Shown piece after piece: positions 55,736-64,000 of a stretch of 64,000 nt of DNA. Origin of the DNA: Pseudomonadota bacterium (GTDB taxonomy: Bacteria > Pseudomonadota > Alphaproteobacteria > Rhodobacterales > Rhodobacteraceae); the NCBI GenBank assembly GCA_020161615.1, contig JAIUPD010000004.1, positions 310,001-374,000 of the forward strand, read 5' to 3'. Positions within the stretch are counted from its first letter, which is position 1. Every line of letters starts with the position of its first letter. The translations under genes and the position numbers were made by a program. The notes beneath the pieces were generated by a model that did no database searches, had not been told where the DNA came from, and saw only the letters and a list, made by a program, of their open reading frames with translations.

Positions 55736-55816
55736 GGTATTCTCCCGTTTATCGCGGTGCTCCGAACCCGTTGCGCCAGGCCATGATGCCAGCGCGGGCC
55801 AAGACCCGATCGCGCA

Positions 55817-55826
55817 ATGTATACAT
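55817..55826. promoter_or_regulatory. Palindrome in ligA promoter region
   Basis: ATGTATACAT, a perfect 10-bp palindrome about 80 bp upstream of ligA in the gap after the LysR gene. A position upstream of the promoter would fit an activator, but its identity is unproven. Confidence 0.35.
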
Positions 55827-55878
55827 CCGCAGGGCGGTTCCGTGCCAATAGAATCGCGCGGGCTAGCATTGAAAAAAG

Positions 55879-57129
55879 CTATGACGCAGGTATCTTTCGG
55901 CCGGTTTCCGCCGGGCTGGACTGGCGCAGAAGCTCCAGGAAACGGGCCTGCGTCGCGGTCGGGCGCCAGCTGGTGCGATACGTCAGGCCGATGCTGCGGG
56001 CGTTGCCGGTCAGCGCCACATTCAGCGGCACCAGATGCCCGTCCGCGATCTCGGTGCTGATCTGGTGCAGTGAAACGATGGTGACGTAATCGCCCTCGGC
56101 CATCAGCCCGCGCAGGAACACCAGCGACGAGGAAACCACCCGCACCGGCGTCCGCGGCCGGTCCTGAATGCGCAGGGTTTCATAGAGGTAACTGCCCGCG
56201 GGCGTCGATTTCGGCGGCGCGACCCAGGGGTAGGCCAGCGTCTCCTCGACCGAGACCTGCGTCCGCCCGGCCAAGGGGTGCCTTGGATGGGTGACGATGG
56301 CCAGCAGGTCGTCGAAAAGCGGCTCCTGCGTCACGTCCTCGGCCGGGTCGGGGCTGCGCAGCGCGCCGATCAGGCAATCCAGCTCGCCCTCGCGCAGGCT
56401 GCGCAACAGTTCCGAATAGCGGCCGTCCACCACCCGGACCTGCACGCCCTGCGTCTCGGCGATCATCGCATGGGTAGCGCGGGGGACGATGGTGGTGCGG
56501 GCCAGCGGCAAGGAACCCAGCGTGAAGGTGCCGCGGTCGTCGCCCAATTCGCGGCCGATCTCCTCGAATCCCTGGCGGATCTCGGCTTGGGCCAGTTTCG
56601 CCCCCAGCGCGAAGGCCTGCGCCGCGGCGGTCAGCTCCACCCCGCTGACCGTGGTCTGGAAGAAGGGCACGCCCGCCACATCCTCCAGCGAGCGGGCGGC
56701 GCGGTGGATGGTCGGCTGCGACAGGCCCAGGGCCTGCGCGGCCAGGGTGAAACTGCCGCTGCCCGCCACCGCGATCAGCGCGCGAAGTTGCGCTGCCGTC
56801 ACCAGATGATCGAAGGCCGCGCGTCCCGATCCCGCCCGCCAGGTCGCCCCCTCGCGCGCCGAACGCAGCGCAGAACGCGCGCCCTGGTGCAGATGGTCGA
56901 GCGCCGCCTCGACCCGGCGCACGAAAAGCCCGCCTGCCGGGGTCGGGCTGAAGCGGCGGGTGCGGCGGACCAGAAGGGGCGTGCCCACCTCGGCCTCCAG
57001 CCGGGCGATGGCCTGGGTGGCGGCGGGCTGCGACAGAAGGCAGCGTTCGGCCGCGGCCGAGACCGATCCGGTCCGCGCCGTTTCCAGAAAAACCCGCATG
57101 TGGCGGAGGTTGGGCAGGGCTTCGGTCAT
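55879..57129 (-). CDS. LysR-type regulator with two tandem HTH domains
   Basis: A 416-aa regulator, about 110 residues longer than standard LysR proteins. HTH 1 spans residues about 6-66 (AAAERCLLSQPAATQAIARL) and a second LysR-like HTH spans about 108-170 (LAAQALGLSQPTIHRAARSL, followed by a PFFQTTVSGVELTAAA wing). The C-terminal 230 residues are a LysR effector domain (TFTLGSLPLARTTIVPRA onward). It lies between ligI (divergent) and ligABC (downstream, same strand), so it should be the protocatechuate-pathway activator. Confidence 0.88.
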   Translation of the reverse strand: MTEALPNLRHMRVFLETARTGSVSAAAERCLLSQPAATQAIARLEAEVGTPLLVRRTRRFSPTPAGGLFVRRVEAALDHLHQGARSALRSAREGATWRAGSGRAAFDHLVTAAQLRALIAVAGSGSFTLAAQALGLSQPTIHRAARSLEDVAGVPFFQTTVSGVELTAAAQAFALGAKLAQAEIRQGFEEIGRELGDDRGTFTLGSLPLARTTIVPRATHAMIAETQGVQVRVVDGRYSELLRSLREGELDCLIGALRSPDPAEDVTQEPLFDDLLAIVTHPRHPLAGRTQVSVEETLAYPWVAPPKSTPAGSYLYETLRIQDRPRTPVRVVSSSLVFLRGLMAEGDYVTIVSLHQISTEIADGHLVPLNVALTGNARSIGLTYRTSWRPTATQARFLELLRQSSPAETGRKIPAS

Positions 57130-57138
57130 GTTGCACCC

Positions 57139-57157
57139 GAATAGCGAAAACTTATTC
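57139..57157. promoter_or_regulatory. Candidate LysR operator before ligI
   Basis: GAATA-N9-TATTC dyad 10 bp from the LysR start codon and 90 bp from ligI. LysR sites typically have a T-N11-A core with short dyad arms, and the position fits divergent autoregulation. Confidence 0.5.
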
Positions 57158-57247
57158 TAGGGCCTCAGTTCGAAATAGGCAATTCGCCCCGGATGCGGCA
57201 GGATGCGCTGCCAAGGCGGCGGCCGGCTGCCCAGGGAGAAGGCTGAC

Positions 57248-58141
57248 ATGAATACCCAACCGCAACCGATGGATGCCGACTGGCTGGTGGTCCACCCCAA
57301 CCCGAAAAAGCCCGATTACGTCCTGCCCAAGGGCGCGGTGGATGCGCATTGCCACGTCTTCGGCCCCTCGGCCGAATTCCCCTATGCGCCCGAACGCAAA
57401 TACACGCCCGGCGATCAGGGCAAGGACAAGCTGTTCGCGCTGCGCGACTACCTGGGGTTCGAGCGCAACGTGATCGTGCAGGCCACCTGTCATGGCAAGG
57501 ACAACCGCGCCATGGTCGACGCCTGCATCGCGGCGGGTGACAAGGCGCGCGGCGTGGCCTCGGTCGGCAAGGACATCACCCGCGAGGAGTTGAAAGCGCT
57601 GCACGAAGGCGGCGTGCGCGGCGTGCGCTTCAACTTCGTCAAGCGGCTGGTCGATGCCACGCCGCCCGAGGTCTTTCTGGGCATCGCCGACAAGATCCAG
57701 GAATTTGGCTGGTCCACGGTGGTCTATTTCGAGGCGCAGGATCTGGAAAGCCTTGAGCCCTTCCTCAACACTCTGCCGGGGATCATCGTCGTGGACCACA
57801 TGGGCCGCCCGGATGTGACCAAGGGCGTCGATCACCCGGACTTCCAGCGCTTCATCAACCTGATGGCGCAGAACGAGCGGATCTGGACCAAGGTGACCTG
57901 CCCCGAGCGGCTGACCAAACAGGGTGAGCCCTATGACGACGTGGTGCCCTATTATCAGGCAATTGTTGACAGGTTCGAGGACCGGGTCCTCTGGGGCACC
58001 GACTGGCCGCATCCGAACATGAAATCCCACATGCCGGATGATGGCCTCCTGGTCGATTACATCCCCCGCATCGCCCGGACCGAGGCTCAGCGCCAGAAGC
58101 TGCTGGTGGACAATCCGATGCGGCTTTACTGGGCCGATTGA
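57248..58141 (+). CDS. ligI: 2-Pyrone-4,6-dicarboxylate lactonase LigI
   Basis: A 297-aa amidohydrolase-fold enzyme hydrolysing 2-pyrone-4,6-dicarboxylate to 4-oxalomesaconate. The signatures VDAHCHVFGPSAEFPY, RNVIVQATCHG, VRFNFVKRLVDATP, VVDHMGRPDV and WGTDWPHPN are characteristic of LigI. The ATG follows AGGGAGAAGG; the 15 codons upstream are not needed. It acts directly after LigC. Confidence 0.95.
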   Translation: MNTQPQPMDADWLVVHPNPKKPDYVLPKGAVDAHCHVFGPSAEFPYAPERKYTPGDQGKDKLFALRDYLGFERNVIVQATCHGKDNRAMVDACIAAGDKARGVASVGKDITREELKALHEGGVRGVRFNFVKRLVDATPPEVFLGIADKIQEFGWSTVVYFEAQDLESLEPFLNTLPGIIVVDHMGRPDVTKGVDHPDFQRFINLMAQNERIWTKVTCPERLTKQGEPYDDVVPYYQAIVDRFEDRVLWGTDWPHPNMKSHMPDDGLLVDYIPRIARTEAQRQKLLVDNPMRLYWAD

Positions 58142-58161
58142 CGGGCCTGTGACGACAAGAC

Positions 58162-58186
58162 AGGGCGCCCCCGGGGCGCCCTTTTT
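58162..58186 (+). terminator. Rho-independent terminator of ligI
   Basis: GGGCGCCCC / GGGGCGCCC stem with a minimal loop followed by five T, 21 bp after the ligI stop. Confidence 0.9.
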
Positions 58187-58257
58187 CATGCGCGCCGCCG
58201 TCCGGTCCATAAGTTTTCCGTCGCCGCTATTCGTTTCGTGTCCCGGGCCGGGCGCAC

Positions 58258-58271
58258 TTGATTCAGGTCAA
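58258..58271. promoter_or_regulatory. FNR/FixK-type box upstream of second LigAB operon
   Basis: TTGAT-TCAG-GTCAA fits the Crp/Fnr consensus TTGAY-N4-RTCAA exactly in both half-sites, 55 bp before the start of the second ligA-like gene. FnrL is standard in Rhodobacterales. A chance match cannot be excluded. Confidence 0.55.
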
Positions 58272-58325
58272 ATGGACCGCCCCCGGCGCATGCGACACTT
58301 CCTCATGAACGAAGGAGGAGATCCC

Positions 58326-58685
58326 ATGCACGACATGCCCGGATACGATTACCACATCGACATCCCCGGTACGGTGCTCTTCGACGGCAAGCAGGCCATG
58401 AAGGGCTATGCGCTCAACAAGATGTGCTACGACTTCAACAAGGCCGAGAACCGCGAGGGCTTCAAGGCCGATGAAGAGGGCTGGATGGCCAAATACGGCC
58501 TGACCGAGCCGCAGAAGGAAGCGGTGCGCAAGCGCGACATCCTGGCGATGATCGATGCCGGCGGGAACATCTATTACCTCGCCAAGCTGGCCGGGATCTT
58601 CAAGCTCTCGGTTCAGGATGTGGGGGGGCTGCAAACCGGCCGCACCACCGAGGAATTCAAGGAATATCTCGCCAGCCAGGCGTAA
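58326..58685 (+). CDS. LigA-like extradiol dioxygenase alpha subunit (second copy)
   Basis: A 119-aa paralogue of LigA: DIPGTVLFDGKQAMKGYALN, then KRDILAMIDAGGNIYYLAKL and VQDVGGLQTGRTTEEFKEYL. AAGGAGGAG precedes the ATG. It differs from the LigA at 55346 throughout its middle, so it is not a recent duplicate. It is followed 15 bp later by a LigB-like gene. Substrate unknown: gallate, 3-O-methylgallate or a substituted protocatechuate are candidates. Confidence 0.85.
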   Translation: MHDMPGYDYHIDIPGTVLFDGKQAMKGYALNKMCYDFNKAENREGFKADEEGWMAKYGLTEPQKEAVRKRDILAMIDAGGNIYYLAKLAGIFKLSVQDVGGLQTGRTTEEFKEYLASQA

Positions 58686-58700
58686 GCGGAGGACATCCAG

Positions 58701-59546
58701 ATGGCACGCATTCTCGGCGGGATCACCACCTCGCACATTCCGGCAGTGGGCAACGCGATCCAGAAGGGGCTCTACGACGATCCCTATTGGAAGCCCTTCT
58801 TCGACGGCTATCCGAAGGTTCATCAATGGATCCAGGACAACCGGCCCGATTACGTCATCAATATCTACAACGACCATGGGCTGGGGTTCTTCCTGGACCG
58901 GATGCCGACCTTCGCCATCGGCGCGGCGCATGAATACCGGAATGAGGACGAGGGCTGGGGCCTGCCCGCGCTCGACCCGTTCCCGGGCGCGCCGGAGCTG
59001 AGCTGGCACATCATCGAATCGCTGGTGGCGGATGAATTCGACATCACCTCGTGCCAGGAACTGGCGGTGGACCACGGTTTCGTGGTGCCGATGCAGCTGT
59101 TCTGGCCCGGGGCGCCGCACCACCCGCATATGCCCAAGGCCGTGCCGATCAGCGCCAATACCGTGCAGCACCCGATCCCGACGCTGAACCGGGCGCTGAA
59201 CTTCGGGAAAGCGCTGAGGAAGGCGCTGCTGTCGTTCCCCGAGGACGCGAAGATCGTGGTGCTGGGGACCGGCGGGCTCAGCCACCAGCTGGACGGCCAG
59301 CGCGCGGGCTTCATCAACAAGGACTTCGACCAGTATTGCCTGGAGAACATCGTCCACAACCCCGAGGAACTGACCAAGATCACCCGGCAGGAACTGGTGA
59401 AGCAGGCCGGCGCCCAGGGAACCGAATTCCTGATGTGGATGATGATGCGCGGCGCGCTGGGCGACGAGGTGACCGAGATCACCCGGAATTATCACATCCC
59501 GATCTCGAACACCGCTGCCGGCACCCTGCTGTTGGAATGTGCCTGA
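58701..59546 (+). CDS. LigB-like extradiol dioxygenase beta subunit (second copy)
   Basis: A 281-aa type II extradiol dioxygenase. Metal-site residues are His12 (TTSHIPA), His59 (YNDHGLGFF) and Glu in GTEFLMW, with the catalytic His in GTGGLSHQLD. Compared with the LigB at 54462 it has FFLDRMPTFAIG instead of a DASCIPTF stretch, and the TVQHPIP and NFGKALRKALLSFP features recall gallate dioxygenases of the DesB/GalA type. Likely ring-cleaving but with another substrate. The start follows GGAGGAC. G/C-run hairpins follow the stop. Confidence 0.85.
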   Translation: MARILGGITTSHIPAVGNAIQKGLYDDPYWKPFFDGYPKVHQWIQDNRPDYVINIYNDHGLGFFLDRMPTFAIGAAHEYRNEDEGWGLPALDPFPGAPELSWHIIESLVADEFDITSCQELAVDHGFVVPMQLFWPGAPHHPHMPKAVPISANTVQHPIPTLNRALNFGKALRKALLSFPEDAKIVVLGTGGLSHQLDGQRAGFINKDFDQYCLENIVHNPEELTKITRQELVKQAGAQGTEFLMWMMMRGALGDEVTEITRNYHIPISNTAAGTLLLECA

Positions 59547-59552
59547 AAGGCC

Positions 59553-59607
59553 GGGGGGCTGCCGCCCCCCGGACCCCCCGCCTCAGGGGGCGCAGGCGCC
59601 CCCTGAG
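59553..59607. repeat. G/C-run hairpin element (copy 1)
   Basis: Two stems: GGGGGGC-TGCC-GCCCCCC at 59553-59570 and the 12-bp perfect CTCAGGGGGCGC / GCGCCCCCTGAG at 59582-59607, ending before a CGTATTT stretch. It probably terminates between the convergent dioxygenase and AraC genes. The design recurs at 61921-61975. Confidence 0.6.
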
Positions 59608-59636
59608 AACCCCCCTGCGTATTTCCCGCAGAATGA

Positions 59637-61790
<2,154 letters not shown>

Positions 61791-61849
61791 TTCCGGGCTG
61801 TCCCAGGCTTGGGGCAGCCGCTCTTTCTTCGACATATCGAGGCCTTGCA

Positions 61850-61884
61850 AGGGCGCGTTCACCTTTCGGAAAGGAACGCGCCCT
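61850..61884 (+). terminator. Terminator hairpin after pobA
   Basis: AGGGCGCGTTC / GAACGCGCCCT, 11 bp, with an inner CCTTT/AAAGG extension making about 16 paired bases. It is followed by a short T-rich stretch. Confidence 0.7.
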
Positions 61885-61920
61885 CGCTTCTTTGCGCTGA
61901 AAATATCCACGGGGTTTCCA

Positions 61921-61975
61921 AAGGGGGGGGTGCCCCCCTTTGGCGAGGGGGTGCGGGGGGCGAGGAGCCCCCCGC
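61921..61975. repeat. G/C-run hairpin element (copy 2)
   Basis: Stems AAGGGGGG / CCCCCCTT (61921-61940) and GCGGGGGGC-GAGGA-GCCCCCCGC (61953-61975). Read leftward it ends in a GATATTT stretch, the same layout as the element at 59553. It lies between pobA and the TRAP permease, which converge. Confidence 0.6.
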
Positions 61976-62009
61976 TTCGGTCGCCCGAGGGAACCGAGGG
62001 CGAAACCCC

Positions 62010-63920
62010 TCAGCCGCGCGACGCCTGCCGCCAGACCATCGCCCCCAGCAGCACCAGCCCCAGGCCGCGCGCCGCCAGCACCCCCGCCTCTACCGACAGC
62101 ACCGGCGCGGGCCAGAGGACCAGCGCCGCGCCGGCCAGGGCGGCCAGCCGCCAGCCCCCGGTAATCGGCGCCAGGAACCAGCCGCCGAAGGCCAGCGTCA
62201 GCCCGGCGATCCCGGCGGTGGCCAGCGCCGCCGAGACGACGATCTCAACCCCTGAGCCAACCATCAACAGCCCCGGCATGGTGGCAAAGAGGAAGGGCAC
62301 CAGCAGCTTGACGAAACCCAGCCGCACCGCCTCGACCGCCGTCTTGTTGGCATCCGCCCCGGAAATCGAGGCCGCGGCATAGGCGGCCAGCGCCACCGGC
62401 GGCGTGATGGCCGAGACCAGCCCATAATAGAAGATGAACATATGCGCCACGACCGGCTCCATCCCCATGCGGGTCAGCGCGGGGGCCACCAGCACGGCGA
62501 GCAAGAGGTACGCGGCCGAGGTCGGCAGCCCCATGCCCAGGAAGAACGAGACCAGCGCCGTCAGGGCAAGGAGCGCCAGCATCGAATTGCCCGACAGATC
62601 GACGATCGCGCCCGAGAGCATCAGGGCCAGCCCGGTCAGGTTCAGGACGCCGATCACCACCCCCGCCGCCGCCACGGCCGTCACGATGGACAAGGTTGCC
62701 ACCAGCGTGTCGCGGCAGACCTGGATCAGGGCGATCAGGCCCACGCGCGTCTCTGGCCGCCAGGGGGAAATGACCAGCGCCACCACCATGCACAGCACCG
62801 CCGCGCGGGTCGGCGTGTAGCCCAGGGCGAGGAAGCCGACCAAGCCGATCAGCGGCAGCAGCAGGTAGCCGCGTTTCAGCAGGGTGTCCCTGAGCAAGGC
62901 AAATCCCGCCTGCGGGTCGCGGTCGAGGCCCAGCCGCCCGGCCTCGGCCCAGACGGCGATCATCAGCGCCAGCACGTACAGCAGCCCCGGGATCAGCGCG
63001 GCCAAAGCGATGGTCGCGTAGGGGACGCGGATGATCTCGGCCATGAGGAAGGCCGCGGCGCCCATCACGGGCGGCAGGATCTGACCGGCGGAACTGGCCG
63101 CGGCCTCGATGGCACCGGCGAGCGTCGCGGAATAGCCCGCGCGTTTCATCAGGGGGATGGTAAAGGTCCCGGTCGTCACCACATTCGCCACGGCCGAGCC
63201 GTTGATCGTGCCCAGCATGGTCGAGGACAGCGCCGCGGTCAGCCCCGGCCCGCCGCGCATCCGTCCGGTCAGCCCGCGGGCGATGTCGACGAAGACCTCC
63301 CCGGTGCCGATCTTCATCAGAAGGCCGCCCAGCAGCGCGAAGAGGAAGATGTATTGCACGGCCACGCCCATCGGCAGGCCGAAGATCCCCTCGGTCGAGA
63401 GCATCAGCATCGAGGCGAGGCGCGTCAGCGTATAGCCACGGTGGCCGTATTCGCCCGGGATCAGGTCGCCGAACATCGCATAGCCGATGGCGAGCGCCAC
63501 CAGTACCAGCAGCGCCCAGCCGACCGAACGGATGATCAACAGCACCAGCGCCGCCATCAGCCCGGCGAAGATCCACATGTCGAGGTCCTGCGCCATGCCG
63601 CCGCGGCGCACGATCTGGGCGTAGCTGTCCCAGATATGCAGCCCCGGCAGCACCACCACCGGCGCCAGCGCGTAGCTCAGCGCCCGAAGCCAGAGCCAGG
63701 GCGCCTTCACTCCGACCAGCAAGAGCCCCCCCGCCGCGACCAGCGAGAAGAACATCGCCCGCAGGATCAGCGCGGTGATCAGGCCGAAATAGGCGCCATA
63801 GATCACCAGCGCCGTCGCCGCCACCGCAAGGGTGGCGACGAGGAGCGAGATGACGGCAGTTTCGCGCGGGCCGCGCCGGGGCGCTTCCAGCCGCAGCGCG
63901 TCGATCCAGCCGGTCAGCAC
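62010..63920 (-). CDS. TRAP transporter permease, 4TM/12TM fusion (TAXI type)
   Basis: A 636-aa integral membrane protein combining the small (DctQ-like, residues about 20-160) and large (DctM-like, about 170-600) subunits. Helices follow one another along the chain; GTGEVFVDIARGLTGRMRGG, GTINGSAVANVVTTGTFTIP and GMGLPTSAAYLLLAVLVAP are conserved DctM segments. It starts 4 bp downstream of a TAXI receptor gene. TAXI systems import C4-dicarboxylates, glutamate-like or aromatic acids; the substrate is unknown. Confidence 0.93.
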   Translation of the reverse strand: MLTGWIDALRLEAPRRGPRETAVISLLVATLAVAATALVIYGAYFGLITALILRAMFFSLVAAGGLLLVGVKAPWLWLRALSYALAPVVVLPGLHIWDSYAQIVRRGGMAQDLDMWIFAGLMAALVLLIIRSVGWALLVLVALAIGYAMFGDLIPGEYGHRGYTLTRLASMLMLSTEGIFGLPMGVAVQYIFLFALLGGLLMKIGTGEVFVDIARGLTGRMRGGPGLTAALSSTMLGTINGSAVANVVTTGTFTIPLMKRAGYSATLAGAIEAAASSAGQILPPVMGAAAFLMAEIIRVPYATIALAALIPGLLYVLALMIAVWAEAGRLGLDRDPQAGFALLRDTLLKRGYLLLPLIGLVGFLALGYTPTRAAVLCMVVALVISPWRPETRVGLIALIQVCRDTLVATLSIVTAVAAAGVVIGVLNLTGLALMLSGAIVDLSGNSMLALLALTALVSFFLGMGLPTSAAYLLLAVLVAPALTRMGMEPVVAHMFIFYYGLVSAITPPVALAAYAAASISGADANKTAVEAVRLGFVKLLVPFLFATMPGLLMVGSGVEIVVSAALATAGIAGLTLAFGGWFLAPITGGWRLAALAGAALVLWPAPVLSVEAGVLAARGLGLVLLGAMVWRQASRG

Positions 63921-63924
63921 CGGC

Positions 63925-64000
63925 TTACTGCCCCGCGAAATAGGCGTCGGCGCCGGGGTGCAGCGGGATCGGCACGTTGACCGCCGTTTCGGGCGTGATC
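63925..64000 (-). CDS. TAXI-family TRAP substrate-binding protein (C-terminal end only)
   Basis: Only the last 24 residues are in the window; the visible tail contains VPIPLHPGADAYFAG before a TAA stop, the usual end of TAXI-type TRAP receptors. It is upstream of, and 4 bp from, the fused permease, the normal partner. Most of the gene lies beyond the right edge. Confidence 0.75.
   Translation of the reverse strand, partial: ITPETAVNVPIPLHPGADAYFAGQ

Overview
The window is a 64 kb chromosomal-type segment of a high-GC alphaproteobacterium, most likely a member of the Rhodobacterales (Paracoccaceae/Rhodobacteraceae). The grounds are the codon use, GTG/TTG starts with GGAGG-type ribosome sites, dense overlapping operons, G/C-run intergenic hairpins of the kind common in that group, and the gene content (TctABC and TRAP/TAXI uptake systems, LigABC/LigI, FnrL-like box, OxyR-KatG). 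No rRNA, tRNA, CRISPR array, transposase, integrase or replication origin was seen.

Layout. (1) 1-4594: a leftward purine-salvage set: nucleoside hydrolase and adenine deaminase (ATGA overlap), then a PotD-like binding protein and a PotB-like ABC permease cut by the window edge. (2) 4810-8634: two TIM-barrel amidohydrolases, an IclR regulator, an unknown 112-aa protein and a lone Rieske ferredoxin. (3) 8770-19060: hot-dog thioesterase, enoyl-CoA hydratase and a molybdenum hydroxylase large subunit, then a tightly coupled rightward cassette: aldehyde dehydrogenase, ThDP decarboxylase, FMN L-2-hydroxyacid dehydrogenase, FAD D-2-hydroxyacid dehydrogenase. (4) 19392-32444: a hydroxycinnamate-type CoA pathway: NDP-forming acyl-CoA ligase, aldehyde dehydrogenase, hydratase/lyase, a fused double acyl-CoA dehydrogenase, an SDR, a TctCBA uptake system, a second hydratase/lyase and a MarR regulator. 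(5) 32441-36394: FAD aromatic monooxygenase, alpha/beta hydrolase, VOC protein, LuxR-type regulator. (6) 36784-45668: a ten-gene leftward chemotaxis operon. (7) 45896-53271: secreted unknown protein, OxyR/KatG, and a galU-galE-GT90 glycan set. (8) 53502-61790: protocatechuate 4,5-cleavage genes (ligA, ligB, ligC, a LysR with two HTH domains, ligI), a second LigAB-type dioxygenase, an AraC regulator and pobA. (9) 62010-64000: a fused TRAP permease and the tail of its TAXI receptor.

How it fits together (inference from families): side-chain pathways in regions 3 and 4 would turn hydroxycinnamates or aromatic alpha-hydroxy acids into aromatic aldehydes and then acids such as 4-hydroxybenzoate. 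PobA makes protocatechuate; LigAB, LigC and LigI carry it to oxalomesaconate. The later steps (LigU/LigJ/LigK) are not in the window.

The most novel signal is a 17-bp dyad, roughly TATCAGGGnGCCTTATA, found at five promoters between 8.7 and 32 kb, one of them in front of the marR gene. It suggests that a single MarR repressor governs the whole upper pathway, including uptake. Two clusters of GTAG-footed REP-like hairpins bracket the alpha-hydroxy-acid cassette.
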